DNA of 64,000 bases from Eudromia elegans (Eukaryota; Chordata; Aves; Tinamiformes; Tinamidae): assembly GCA_003342815.1 (NCBI GenBank), contig PTEX01000303.1, forward strand, positions 647,044-711,043, read 5' to 3'. The stretch's first letter is position 1, and every line of letters begins with the position of its first letter. The position numbers and the translations under genes are program-made. Positions 12,737 to 24,349 of this stretch are shown one piece after another. The notes beneath the pieces were generated by a model that had not been told where the DNA came from, made no database searches, and worked only from the letters and a program-made list of their open reading frames with translations.

Positions 12737-13837
12737 ATATTAGACATTTTAGCTATTTTAAATATACTATTTTTAAAAAGTGTGATTTTAAAAAAATCTA
12801 TTATCTTTTTAATATTATGCTTTATCTTTTGTCTCACCGGCAAAAACTGCTATAGAAATGAAAATATTAATATAATGTTTTAATTAATTCTCTTTTAATT
12901 CACTGGAACTGCAATCAATACCTGTTTCCTGATACAAAGCAGACAACATGCAAATTACTTTCTCTTCATTAAATAAATGTTGACACTTAAGTGAAATTCA
13001 ATATATCTAAATTATAGCTTACATAGAAATTAATCTTTAGTCCATTATTTTCAGTCATATATAATTTTAGAAACTAAGTTGTCAAAAGTCAAAGCAACAA
13101 AAGCCCTTTATTGCAGCTTTAATCTTCTCATATGTGTTTTTCCTTTAAAGTACTTCTCATCGTGAAACTTCATAAAAGAGTGAACCTTATCAACTGTTTA
13201 ATTCTGTAGTCATGAAAATAATAGGTTATTAGTGATTAAAAAAAAAATAGTAATTTTGGCTGGGAACACAGGTGTTACTTAGAAGTATGCCTGTAAGTGG
13301 AAAGGTTTTTATATTAATAGGGAAAATAATATCATCCATGAAAATCCTACTGATGCAAGGGTTTGGGTGCCAAATTGTCCAAATTGCCAGGAAAATATTC
13401 CAATCTTCTTATATTCTAACACTGCCTAACCTGAAGGGGACTAGACTACTTAAGTTCTTCAGTTAGCTAGAAAATCTCCTTAGAACACAACAGCAAGCAT
13501 TCATATCCAATGGTAGATCTTTTAAAGAGCCTATCACTTAGATTTTAAGCAGTTAAGGCTGAAGTGGATAACACACACACAAAATTGCTTAAGTGCCATA
13601 AGAGTGCTGAAAAAATAAGAGTTAGTGCCAAGATGCTTCAGAACAGCTAACTGATGTGAGTGGTTATTCCAGGTGATTTGCAATCTTTTTTTTAAGTATC
13701 CAGTATCCCTTCCTATCTTTTTTTTTTTTTTTTTTTTTAATTGGTAATCTGTAAGAGTCACAATGATCAGACACAAGGGTTTGCAATTTTCATGATAAAA
13801 CTACTCTTTTTGAGGTGGGGCAGAGAAGATCGGGCCT
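12737..13837. other. Unique AT-rich DNA between CR1 copies
   Basis: No exon or repeat family is recognised. A perfect T run lies at 13,718-13,738. A 64-codon plus frame at 13,272-13,466 has no features. Confidence 0.55.
13718..13738. repeat. Poly-T tract
   Basis: Twenty-one consecutive T, about 100 bases before a plus-strand CR1 fragment. Confidence 0.95.
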
Positions 13838-14284
13838 TCCTCATGAAGTTCAACAATGGCAAGTGCAGAGTCCTGCACCTGGGGAGGAATAACCCTAGAC
13901 ACGCCTACAGGCTGGGGACTGACCTCCTGGAGAAGAGAAGGCTGAGAGGAGACCTCATCAGTATTTACAAGTACCTCAAGGGAGGGAGTGAGGAGGATGG
14001 GCCAGCCTCTTCTCAGTGGTAGCCAGCAGTACAACTAGAGGAAATGGCCAAAAATTGAAGTTCCAAAAGTTCCACAAGAACTTGAGAAAGAACTTCTTAA
14101 CAGTGAGAGTGACAGAGCACTGGAACAGGTTGCCAAGAGACGTTGAGGAGTGTCCTTCTCTGGAGATCTTCAAAACCCACTTGGACACAATCCTGTGCCA
14201 CATACTCTAGAAGACCTTGTGTGTGCAGGGGGTTGGACTAGATGACCTCTAGAGGTTCCTTCCAACCTTAATCATTCTATGATT
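13838..14284 (+). mobile_element. CR1 LINE fragment with internal deletion
   Basis: The sequence starts in the C-terminal part of ORF2 (residues '[30 protein letters not shown]'), jumps to the EKRRLRGDLI region and continues to the 3' UTR, ending in 'attctatgattt'. Against the plus copy at 54.2 kb, about 330 bases are missing. The junction falls between two 'ctggaga' stretches that lie 330 bases apart in the intact copy, so the deletion looks microhomology-mediated. Confidence 0.93.
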
Positions 14285-14698
14285 TAATGCTATATGCCTG
14301 TTTCTTTTCTATCGACACTGAAAGCTAAACTTGATGAGTTTACACCTTTCAGGGGGATAGCTTCCTATTTATTCTCCCTTTCACATGTAGTCACCTTCCC
14401 CTTCTGCCCATGACGTTTCCATTTCTGGTTGCACACAATGGTGAGCAATTGAAAGACAGACTGTGCTGTGGGCGAGAGAATACTAAACTCCGAAGTGTAT
14501 GACTTGTGGGTGAGTAGTCAAACTAATTATTTATTTAAAGTGGACATGGGACAAAGAAAATGTGCTGGGAGCCTGTCACTACTTTCTTGTCATTGCGTTT
14601 GCCCCACTACACATTTATTCCAAGGAACAGATTGAAGGATGGAATCTACATAAAGTTCATATTTTCTATAGTTTCCTTAGAAAGCTAAGTAAGCCTAA
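14285..14698. other. Spacer between two converging CR1 3' ends
   Basis: Unique DNA with no gene seen. The plus copy on the left and the minus copy on the right point their 3' ends at each other across this 414-base spacer, making an imperfect inverted repeat. Confidence 0.6.
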
Positions 14699-14960
14699 TC
14701 ATAGAATCACAGAATGCTTAAGGTTGGAAGGGACCTCTGGAGATCATCTAGTCCAACCCCTTTGCTCAAGCAGGGTCACCTGCATGTGGCACAGGTTGGC
14801 ATCCAAGCAGGTTTTGAAGATCTCCAAAGAAGGAGACTCCACCACCTCTCTGGGCAGTCTGTTCCAGGGCTCTGTCACCCTCACTACTCAGAATTTTTTC
14901 CTTAAGTTCCTGTGTAACTTTTGATGCTTTAATTTGTGGCTGTTTCCTCTAGTCAGTCTA
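14699..14960 (-). mobile_element. CR1 3' end fragment
   Basis: It begins 'tcatagaatcacagaatgc' and runs through the 3' UTR and the last codons of ORF2 to 'tttgtggctgtttcctctagtc'. Weak similarity ('cagtgaagagg...ctcctta') may continue to about 15,010. It is closest to the 24.3-kb copy type, with a 'ttcctgtgtaacttttgatgc'-like 3' region. Confidence 0.9.
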
Positions 14961-16359
14961 TACATTCCACATGTCTTGCAACGCATTCCAGTGAAGAGGT
15001 CCTCCTTAGAATTATTTTTTTTTTTTTTTCTTGAAGACTATATTATCCTGCATCAGATTTGCGTATAGGGATTATGCTTTATCCAAGTGATCACTTTTGA
15101 AACATTAGAAATTGCTTTAAAACATCAACATCTTTTTTGCATACTATAAACTCAATATTCAGATGCTTCACATCACGGACTATGAAAATATTCACTTATT
15201 TTTCCTTAGACTAATGCTATCTGTCTCTTTAAAAAATCTGTCTGGTTTTGTGTGCCTTGCTTGTGTAGGAAAGAAGAGTTTAAGTGTCCCCTGACTTGGA
15301 GAACATGTTGAGTTCTCAAGCAGTCAGTGAGGGCTATAGCTGACAGCAAAGGGATTGCAGACTAAGAAAAGGAAAAGCAAAGAGGAGTCATAAAAATGTT
15401 GACTCACAAGGAAAGACTTGTAAGGTAAGGAGACAGGGAATTTCTAGAAGCATGAAAATAATTAGCAACTCATTCCCAGATAAAACAAGATTGTCTGTAG
15501 CTTTTATAAGAATCATGACTTTGGAACACCAAATTATTTCTGAAGGAGTCTTCCATGCGTTGATCTTCACTGTTGCTTTATAATTTCTTTGTACAATCCT
15601 CTGCATTCTTTAGATATTCCTTTCCTACATATCACATGTACTCATGTGCAAATTTTCGTCAGTGAAGAATGATAGGATATAAAATACATCTACAAACAGA
15701 AATTTTATAATTTAATTTAGTTTCTCTGACAATAGAACTAGAGATATTTCCATTTTTATTTATTCATTTTTTAAAAAAATGATATAAATGGAGTAATGAG
15801 AACCTCTTATTCATAAAACTTTGCATAGAAAAAAGCCACAAAAGAAAGGCTCATGTAGTTTGCAAAGTAACATGTTTTAACATGCAAAACATTTTAACAT
15901 GTGACTTGTAACATGTTTTTAACATGTAACATGTTTATAATCTCTGCAATATTAATGCAAGTGAAATATAGTCACTTTAAATTATTTGTGTTTTTAATAT
16001 TATTTTTGTGTGGAAATTGTTTTAATTTTGTTCAGTAATAATTTCATTAATGAACATTTTTGGAAAGGAGATTTTCTATTCTAATTTGCATGACATTTTT
16101 GAGTATCATTTTCTTAAAAATGTATATGTTCAACCTGTACATATATCTAAATAGATTTAACAAAAATAAGATTGTCCTATAGTTTGCCTTAACCTATCTT
16201 CTTCATGAAAAATGAATTTGTGGAATTATTAATTGGAACCAAAGAAACAAATCTTCAAAGATTGTTACTTGTTTCTTTCTGGTTCAAAATGAATTCCAAA
16301 CAGGTATTTATGTTAGAAGGTTTTTTTGTTTTTTTTTTTTTTTTTTTTTTTCATTTAGA
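14961..16359. other. Unique AT-rich DNA, no gene seen
   Basis: No exon is seen. At 15,868-15,936 the hexamer ACATGT recurs several times in about 70 bases ('aacatgt' direct and inverted), a local degenerate tandem. A T run lies at 16,319-16,351, just before the next CR1. Confidence 0.55.
16319..16351. repeat. Poly-T tract
   Basis: Thirty-two T interrupted by one G, ending about ten bases before the recognisable 5' end of the plus-strand CR1. Confidence 0.9.
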
Positions 16360-16653
16360 ATGATTTCAGGTGGCAGGTTGGAAAACTCAGACTGCAAACA
16401 ATTACTGGAAAACAGAGACTACGAAGACACGGTGGTATATCTCACATGACTGGAGTGCTGTCATGGAATTCTATGTGCTCTTTAGGATGGACAGGATGGA
16501 AAGGCGAGGTGGTAGAGTTGCTCTGTATGTGAGAGAGCAGCTGGAATGCATGGATCTCAACCTGGGGATGGATGATGAGCGAATTGAGAGCATGTGAGTA
16601 AGAGTTAAAGGGCAGGCTAACGTGGGAGACACTGTGGTGGGTATCTACTACAG

Positions 16654-16917
16654 GTGCCTGACCAGGATGAGGAAGCTGATGAGGGCTTCTCTAGTCAACT
16701 GGAAGCTGCCTCTCAGGTACAGGCCCTGGTTCTCATGGGAGACTTCAATTACCCTGATATCAGCTGGCAAGACAACACAGTGAGGCACAAACTGTCCTGG
16801 GGGTTCCTGCAGTGCGTTGATGAAAACTTTCTGATGCAGGTCGTGGAGCCAATGGGGAGAGGTGGGCCACTGGACCTCATACTAACGAACATAGAGGGAC
16901 TTGTTGGAGATGTGTAG
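16654..16917 (+). pseudogene. CR1 ORF2 remnant: endonuclease
   Basis: An 87-codon open piece of the apurinic/apyrimidinic-like endonuclease of CR1. It contains '[14 protein letters not shown]', whose GDFN tetrad is a conserved metal/phosphate-binding motif of the family. It ends with the 'PLDLILTN' block, after which a stop interrupts the frame. In an active element this domain nicks the target DNA to prime reverse transcription. Here it is only a relic. Confidence 0.8.
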
Positions 16918-17565
16918 TGGGTGAGGGAGGTAGCTGTGACTGCAATGATCATGTGCTCAGAATCCAACAAAGAGGAGGCAGGGCTGTAAGTAGCCTTGCA
17001 ACCATGGACTTCGGGAGGGCCGACTTCAGCCTCTTCAGGGATCTACTTAGAAGAATCTTGTGGGCTAGGGCTCGAGAACGTAGGAGGGGCCCAGGAGCGC
17101 TGATTAGTTTTCAAGCAGCACTTCTTCCATGCCCAGCAATGGTGCATCCCTATGTGTAAAAAGTCAGGCAGAAGTGGCAGGAGACCTGTATGGATGAGCA
17201 AGGAGTTTGTGGCAAAACTCAAACAGAAGAAGGCATTATACAGAATGAGGAAAAAAGGACAGGCCCTTGGGAGAAATACAGGAACGTTGTCAGGGTATGC
17301 AGAGATGCAACAAGGAAAGCTAAGGCACGTTTGGAACACAAACTGGCAAGGGTTGTTAAAAACATCAAGAAAAACTTCTTCAAATATATTAACAGCAAAA
17401 AGAAGATCAGGGAAAATGTGGATCTACTGGTGAAGGGAGTGGGTGCCCTGGTTATGAAGGACACAGAAAAAGCATAGTTCCTGAGTGCCATCTTTGCTTA
17501 GGTGTTTACTAAGGACAGCCCTCTAGAATCCCCGGAAAAGAGCAGAAGCCTGGGGAGAGGAAGAC

Positions 17566-18069
17566 TTGCCCTGGGTAAAGGAAGATTGGGTCAGGGAGCA
17601 CCTGAGGAAACATAACACCCACAAATCCATGGGCCCCGATGTCATAGCTAAATCGCTCTACATCATCTTTGAAGGGTCCTGGAGAACGGGGGAGGTGCCG
17701 AAGGACTGGAAGAAAGCCAATGTCACCCTGGTCCTCAGAAAAGGCAAGAAGGAAGACCCGGGCAACTACAGGACAGTGAGACTGACCTCTATCCCTGGAA
17801 AAGTGATGGAACAGCTCATATTGGCTGTTGTCTCCAGGTACATGGAGTACAGCAAGGTGCTCAGGAGTAGTCACCATGGATTCACCAAGGAGAAATCATG
17901 CTTGACTGACCTGATAGCCTTCTATGATGATGTGACTGGCTGGATAGATGAGGGCAGAGCAGTGGATGTCATCTATCTGGACTTCAGCAAGGCTTTTGAT
18001 ACCGTCCCTCACAACATCCTCCTGGGCAAGCTTCGGAATTGTAGGAAAGATGAGTGGACAGAGAGGTAG
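17566..18069 (+). pseudogene. CR1 ORF2 remnant: reverse transcriptase fingers/palm
   Basis: A 167-codon open piece with RT blocks in order: '[15 protein letters not shown]', 'VPKDWKKANVTLV', 'YRTVRLTSIPGKVMEQLI', 'SHHGFTKEKSCLTDLIAFYD' and 'IYLDFSKAFDTVPHNILLGK' with the first catalytic Asp. The FADD box follows in the next open piece (18,103-18,399), separated by a TAG at 18,067-18,069. About 30 codons between 'MGPD' and 'LYIIFEGSW' appear shortened compared with the minus copies. Confidence 0.85.
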
Positions 18070-18102
18070 ATTAAGAACTGGCTGCATGGTAGGGCTCAGA
18101 AG

Positions 18103-18399
18103 GTGGTGATCAGTGGTGCAGAGTCCAGCTGGAAGCCTGTGGCCAACGGTGTCCCCCACGGCTCAGTCCTTCATCCAGTCCTGTTCAACTTATTCATTAA
18201 CAACCTGGATGAAGGGATGGAGTGTTCCCTCAGCAAGTTTGCTGATGATACAAAACTGGGAGGAGTAGCTGATAGCCCTGAGGGCTGCTCTGCCATCCAG
18301 AGCAACCTGGACAGACTGGACAACTGCGTGGTGAGAAATCCTACAAAATTCAACATGGGAAAATGCAAGGTCCTGCACTGGGAGAGGAATAACCACTGA
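18103..18399 (+). pseudogene. CR1 ORF2 remnant: RT catalytic FADD box
   Basis: A 98-codon piece reading 'SSWKPVANGVPHGSVLHPVLFN' then 'SKFADDTKLGGVADSPEGC', the conserved RT palm with the two catalytic aspartates. The glutamine usual in the VPQGS block is His here. The frame ends in a TGA after the 'GKCKVLHWERNN' block. Confidence 0.82.
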
Positions 18400-19108
18400 C
18401 ACCAGGACAGGCTGGGGACCGACTCTCTGGAGAGCAGCCCTGCAGTGAGGGACCTGGGCGTCATGGTGGATGACAAGTTGGCCATGAGGCAACAGTGGCC
18501 AAGAAGGCCAATGGGATCCTGGAGTGCATTAAGAAGCGTGTCTCCAGCAAGTCGAGGGAGGTGATCATCGACTCAGCCCTGGTGAGGCCACATCTCAACT
18601 ACTGTGTGCAGTTCTGCGCTCCGCAGTACAAAGAAGGATGTGGAGTTACTAGCAAGAGTCCAGCGCAGGGCTACGAGGATGGTTAGGGGCCTGGAACATC
18701 TGTCCTATGAGTAAAAGCTGAGAGAGCTGGGCATCTTCAGCCTGGAGAAGAGAAGGCTGAGAGGGGACCTGATCAGTGTGTATAGGTACCTCAAGGGAGT
18801 GAGTGAGGAGGATTGGGCCGGCCCCTTTTCAGTTTTGGCCAGCGATAGGACTAGAGGAAGCAGCCACAAATTAAAGCATCAAAAGTCCCACAGAAACTTA
18901 AGGGAAAATTTCTTAACAGTGAGGGTGACAGAGCCCTGGAACAGGTTGCCAAGAGAAGTTGAGGAGTGTCCTTCTCTGGAGATCTTCAAAACCCACTTGG
19001 ACACAATCCTGTGCCACACGCTATAGGTGACCCTGCATGTGCAGGGGAATTGGACTAGATGACCTTTAGAGGTCCCTTCCAACCTTATGTATTCTATGAT
19101 TCTATGAA

Positions 19109-21170
19109 AAAGGAAGTCTCCCATTCATCTATCACTGAGTTGTGGGGAACAACACAAAGTGAATCTCTTTGTCTCTAGTAATGAATATGTTACGATATTT
19201 GCATGTGACATTTTAACTGACTTCCAGTACAAATTTCAGGTTCATCAAACTCAAGGTAAATATATTGAGTATATAATCACGTTGAACTAAAAAATAATGT
19301 TCAGTGAAATACTGTGGAATTTTAATTGTAATTGTAATCTCATACATTGTATGAGATTGTAATCTCAAACAAAAGCAAAATCCTTATTTCTGCCTCAAGA
19401 TTTTCTCAGCCATCACTTTATTGTCTTGCACATTTTAAGAGAAGTGTTATGATGTTCATAACAAACTATTCTTGCAATCATTAGAAAGATCTAACTCCAT
19501 AGAAATGCTTTTTTTGAGTTTATCTTTCTAATTAATCTGCCTTTTTTATTTGTGCTTAACTGTGGATATACAACACAGTGGTATATGAACATATAAACAA
19601 ACATATAAACATATAAACAAAATCATTTATTAAAATAAACAACAAAAAAGAGAGTTCTTTTCTGTGTAAAAAAAAAATCATTCTTCACCTCTTATTCAGC
19701 CTCAATGAGACTTTAGTAGAAATTCCAAGACACAAAATTCCTTTTGAAGTTTTGTTGTAAAACTGATATCCAAACAATGTGCCATAAGTTTAATCCGGTG
19801 GATAGCATCTTCTAACTAATTTTTGACATTGCAAGTGGACAGCTAAGTCTTCAGAAAGATGTCTATCAAAACCTGAAAGCAAATTTTGACAGTTTTATGA
19901 GGCAAAATGAAAGACTGTCTTACCTATCTTATTTATTCTTGGCAATATCAGATAGATGGATAACAGTTTTCAGATAAAGAGTTTTCAGAAAACAAACAAA
20001 AAACTTCAGAGCTGCACATCTACTTCCACATATTATTCTTCCTGTTAAAAGAGTAGAATCTTGTGAATATCCCCAGAGAAATACTTGGCAAGATTTCAAA
20101 TATGGCCAAGATAATAGACTTTTCAATGGAGCATGAAAATCTTCCTTTTCATTTACTATATAAAGAGTATTTGCATGCCAGTGAAAACAATACTTATTTG
20201 CCTTGTATGTGAAACTCTTCGGTAACACTGAAAATTATCATTATGTATGCACCATGCATGTCATATCATTTTCACTAAAATGATTTCTTGTTAGTTTTGT
20301 GTTAAAATTATTATAATTCTCACTCACAAAGATGAATTAGAGAAAGGTCTTCTGTGTGTATTAAGTAACTCATTTTAAATTAACTCCTTGATAGAAAATT
20401 CAACAATCAGTTCAATAAATAGGCTTCAAACTATGAATTATAAGCAAATCCTTCAGGAGGAAAACGCATAATTTATATAAAACTGTCCCTTTTTCTGCTA
20501 GGACTCCTGTGTATCAAGAACATTTTCCCAGGGATGTTAGTCTCCATCACTTCAGCGTGGACATTTCAGCTATAATGTCTGTTAAATACTGTGATATATA
20601 TCCATAATATTTACAAGGAAAACAGATGTATTTAACAGAGCAGCAGCACTTGTCATAGCCGTTAGTACAGCAGTACATGGGAACCAGAATCTCTGCTCAG
20701 GACTGCAACAATAGTGATGACTGCTGGGTTGCGTGGATCACAACCCAGGATCATTGGAAGGCTGATCACTGTGGACACGATACAGGCTGATCACTGTGGA
20801 CATGATACAGGAGGAGCAATATCAGCCACCTACCCAGTGAAAACAGAGCACACTGAATTGGCTGCTCAGGGCTGTCAAGGAGAATGATGAATCCATTGAA
20901 AGTGATTTGAGATCTCTGAGTTCAGTCAACCAAAGAAAGTCTCCTTGGATCACCTTGCAGACTGACAATTTTGTGGTCCACAGCTGTAAAGGAGTAATGG
21001 AAAGGAAAGAATATTTGAGGACTGGAGGGTGTTTTGAAAAGGTTTGCAGGAGAGCAAGAGACTTGCTCTGGGATATGTTTAGCAAAACAACCAAAGACAA
21101 GGAAAGGAAGCAATTATGTGGATGTTATAGTTTAAAAGCAATGGGAGGCAAGAGGAGCTATCAAATACTG
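19109..21170. other. Unique AT-rich DNA, no gene recognised
   Basis: No exon is identified. A perfect 9-bp-arm hairpin lies at 19,338-19,356. A 25-bp tandem duplication lies at 20,761-20,810. The part from about 20,640 to 21,170 is less AT-rich than the rest, sits just beside the LTR-like segment, and could be decayed retroviral DNA, but nothing in it is recognisable. Confidence 0.5.
20761..20810. repeat. 25-bp tandem duplication
   Basis: Two adjacent 25-base units beginning 'gctgatcactgtggac' differ at one position (C/T at a CpG). A recent local duplication is likely. Confidence 0.93.
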
Positions 21171-21900
21171 TGTTAGCTATATGCCTGACTCTGGCAGTAT
21201 CAGATTCACTAACAGTCTGTCGATTGCAAGTCCAATTGCATTCCTACGGGTGAATTGAGTTCATGGAAAGTATGATCAACTATAAGCCTGACTCTGGCAG
21301 TACCAGATTCATGAACAGTCTATCTACTGTAGGTCCAATCACCTTCCAAAAAAGTAATCTAGTTCAGAAACAGTATAATTTATTCAAATACAGTATTTAC
21401 AAAGAAGGTTTTGGTTATCAGTACAGGAAATTCTCTACCACACCATGGAATATTTAGCTAGCTCTAGTGTACAACTATGCAATCATCATCCACTCCAGAA
21501 GATGGGAGAGGGCTCTCCATCTCAGGGATGTCTCCTCAGGCAGTGCCCCAACCTGAGGGGAGAAAAGTGGGTTCAGCCAGTTGACCGATTTCAGAAGTTA
21601 TAATGGAATCTTCTGTCCTCCTCTTTCCTCTTTGGTTCACCTTTTATACTTTTTTTACATTTAGGTTGAGCTTGAATGACTGTAGTCATACTTACTTTTG
21701 TTACTGATTGGTGAAAAAGTTTCTCACTTTCATTTAAAGGTATAGCAAAAAAAAAATCCAGAGCACATGCTCAGTGTGGAGTGGTCGTTACCTTGTAGGC
21801 AGGTAACTTTTGGGATGAAGATGTGTTATAACATTATAATTATAAGCAAAACAATAAGCAAAGTTCAATCAAAGTTCATCCAAAAGCAGTGATTTGTCAT
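21171..21900 (-). mobile_element. Probable ERV LTR fragment (ERVL-like), minus orientation
   Basis: Read on the minus strand, a TATA-type box (GTATAAAAG, 21,641-21,649) is followed about 260 bases later by AATAAA (complement of 21,379-21,384), then a region ending in '...gctaaca' at 21,171, so the plus-strand left end begins TGTT. This TATA, R, polyadenylation signal, U5 and CA order is what an LTR shows. The end carries a 103-base tandem duplication. The upstream (U3) boundary was not found and no target duplication was detected, so the right edge is a guess. The overall look (long R, 'aataaattatactgtt') resembles avian ERVL-type LTRs; that is inference. No retroviral coding region is attached. 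Confidence 0.5.
21183..21388. repeat. Tandem duplication, two ~103-bp units, within the LTR-like segment
   Basis: Unit 1 begins 'gcctgactctggcagtatca' at 21,183 and unit 2 begins with the same words at 21,286. The first 55 bases of each match closely. The rest is more diverged but alignable ('gttca.g.aa..agtat.at'), so the duplication is not recent. Confidence 0.85.
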
Positions 21901-22675
21901 CCTTGCTGGCTCAGCACCAGACATTTTATCTCCCATTGGGCAGCTATTGTGTGGCTTATCAGTAGCACAGCACAGGGAGTACAACACAGTTTGGCTGTGA
22001 TGTCTTCATGTCATTCTATCTTCCATTACTTCCTCTTTGCAGCTGCTAGGAGGGCAGATTGTGCTACCTAGCAAACCATGGACAAGCAGAGTCCATGCAC
22101 ACCAGCCATCTTGGAAGTGGCAACTGTACGCAAGCTTCTGTAATGCCAAAACTGCTAGGCCTTATTTTTTTCTCTACGTTTCCCCTTCTCAAGCAATTCT
22201 TCCACAGTGGATTAGGAAGAAAGGAGCATGGGAAAATAGATTAAGAAAGAAGATACCTACTTCATTTCTTACTTTCGTGCTGAAGAACTCTCAAGCCAAG
22301 TCACATCTACCATGACAACTAAGACCATCAGGGATCACAGCCATCAGCACTAAATATATGGAATCAACTACATGAATTGTGTATTCACAGCTAATTTATT
22401 ATATAAGGATATTAAATATAAGTCAATGATTAATATTTTTGTATCTATACAGTAGGAAGTAGTGATAATTATTCATGAAATGTGTTATTAATGAACATCT
22501 AGAAAAGCTCTTACAAAAAGAAAAAAAAAAGAAGTCTAAAAGTTTGATTCTTAAATTTAAAATTGGACTGATTTATCTAGTTCCATTACAGCCATGTATC
22601 TCACAAATTGAGATACACATACATACACATTTACATACATGCATACACATATATGGACTTCAGTAAAGCATATTT
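21901..22675. other. Unassigned DNA with short CATA-rich tract
   Basis: No exon is recognised. Part of it (to about 22,150) is less AT-rich and could be the rest of the LTR U3. A degenerate (CATA)n tract lies at about 22,608-22,653. Confidence 0.45.
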
Positions 22676-23932
22676 TTGGCTTATGCAGGAATCTGCTTGG
22701 CGAGATCCCAAGGGAGACTGCCTGGAGGGCTAAGTGACCCTCAAAAGCTGGTTGATTTCAAGGATAACCTCCTCAGAGCACAAAATAATTCCATTCCAAT
22801 TTGCCAGAAGTTGAGCAGGAGTGGCAGTAGGTCAGTGTGGATAGACAGTGTGCTTAAAATTCAAAAATGAAGTACAGAAATGGAGCAAGGACAGGCTTCT
22901 TGGGAGAAACAGAAACATTGCTTGAGCGTGCCATAAGGGAGCAGGAGGGCCAGCCTATGTTGTAAGGAAGGCCTGGTAGGAGCTGAAAGTCACTGAAATG
23001 CTGTCAGAAGCAATGCCCTTATAGTTACAAAGGCCATTCAAAAAGACCTGTGAAGGAAAAGCATATCAGGTCAGGTAGCAGGAACCAGATGCAGCAACCA
23101 GGTCAAAACAGAAAGTCAAGTCAGCAAGTCAGTATCAGGGTGATGGGACAGAGTGCACTCTCAGCAATTGTACAAGTAGAAGGGAGCACTTGAAAGCAGC
23201 ACTGCCGTTCAGAAGGATCTTGACAAGCTGAAAAAATGGGCCAGGAAGAATGTCACAAAGGCAAATGAAAAGTTCTGTACCAGGAGAGGCATAAACCCCA
23301 TGCAACATTACAACCTAGAGGGTGGCCTAGTAGAGAGCTGCTTTGCAGACAGGGTCCTGGTGAAGTGACTGATCATGAGCCAGCAAAGCACCCTTGTGGC
23401 AAAGTAGGCCAACTGACTCCTGGGATGTCTTAGAAAAAGATTACCAGCAGGCTACAGGAGATAGTCCTTCTGCTCTACTCAGCACTGAGGAGGCTACAGA
23501 GGAAATATTGTGCTCCCCAGGACAAAAGAGATATGGATCTCCTAGAGCAGGTGTACTAGAGGCTCACCAAAATGTCTGGAGGCTGGAGAACAGGAAGACT
23601 GCTGAGAGACTAGGACTTTGGAGTTTGTTGAGCCTTAAGAAGAGATGGTAAGAGGAAGAAGATATTGCTACCTATAACAATATAATCGGAATGACAAGAT
23701 ACAGAGAAGGTGGAGTTAGAATCCTTTGATCAATGCACAGTGAAAAGGAAAGAGGCAAGGGACACAAGTTGTTGTATGATAAATTTGAAATTGAGAAAAA
23801 AAAACTTCTGTGGTGTGGGTGGTCAAACACTGGAGAATGTATGTCCGAAAAGGCTGTAGCAGTGTCCGTACTTGGAGATATTAAACACCTATCTGGACAC
23901 ATCCCTGAGTAACCTGCTGTAGCTGGTTATGA
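22676..23932 (+). mobile_element. Old CR1 LINE copy with large internal deletion
   Basis: Weakly conserved CR1 signatures occur in order. First comes the pre-RT linker ('aggataacctcctc', 'gccagaag.tgagcaggagtggcag', 'tggatagac'). After about 23,138 there is 'gggacagagtgcactctcagcaa', which in CR1 precedes the FADD box. Then comes the C-terminal region ('aataccat.gcaa', 'ggcctagtagagagctgctttgcag') down to 'ggacacatccctgagtaacctgctgtagctgg'. Most of the RT domain is missing, and the terminal 3' tail cannot be seen. It belongs to an older subfamily than its neighbours and has many indels, so no meaningful frame survives. Confidence 0.78.
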
Positions 23933-24268
23933 CTGATACTATAAAATAAGATCCTATAATATCAATAGAAATAAAGTACTTTCAGATAAAAAATATAGAA
24001 GGAATTGTATATTACTGAGTTATGTGAAATGTCTAAATTATGAATGTGTGTATATGTATATATATATAAACCACTTTTCTGTGGTTGTTGCATATACATC
24101 CACAGTATTTCTAGTCCAACATTTTATGAAAGATAGCCAAACACTGTTGGAAATGCTACAAATTTGAAATATCTTAGGCTTCCAAGGTCCAGAACTGATT
24201 ATAGACCCTTATATTATTTATAGACTTTAAAAGAAAAATTATTTGGCTCTATAATATCCTTATGAGAA
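23933..24268. other. Unique AT-rich spacer
   Basis: No gene is seen. A short TATATA run lies at 24,050-24,068. Confidence 0.6.
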
Positions 24269-24349
24269 CTATAGAATCATAGAATGGCTAGGGTTGGAAG
24301 GGACCTCTAGAGGTCATCTAGTCCAACCCCCCTGCATACGCAGGGTCTC

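Larger units (their letters stand above)
16360..19108 (+). mobile_element. CR1 LINE, 2.75-kb copy, 5'-truncated in endonuclease
   Basis: The copy starts inside the endonuclease domain (a degraded ETWW block near 16,425) and reaches a complete 3' terminus with two ATTCTATG units at about 19,090-19,106. Endonuclease, RT and C-terminal regions follow in the normal order. The coding frame is split by frameshifts and stops into open pieces at about 16,370-16,597, 16,654-16,917, 17,190-17,477, 17,566-18,069, 18,103-18,399 and 18,778-19,026. Catalytic motifs survive locally: GDFN (16,738-16,749) and FADD (18,238-18,249). The element is CpG-poor and AT-drifted compared with the 24.3-kb copy, which suggests it is older. 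Confidence 0.95.

Noticed and set aside
16319..16351. Poly-T before the plus CR1 as a reverse-oriented retrogene tail
   Set aside because: No processed transcript sequence adjoins it on the other side, and CR1 does not use poly-A tails. It is probably a coincidental T run.
19338..19356. 9-bp-arm hairpin as a small RNA gene
   Set aside because: The stem is too short, with no extended precursor-like fold or conservation evidence.
21171..22330. A complete provirus around the LTR-like segment
   Set aside because: No primer-binding site, polypurine tract, gag, pol or env similarity is visible on either side, and no target duplication was found.
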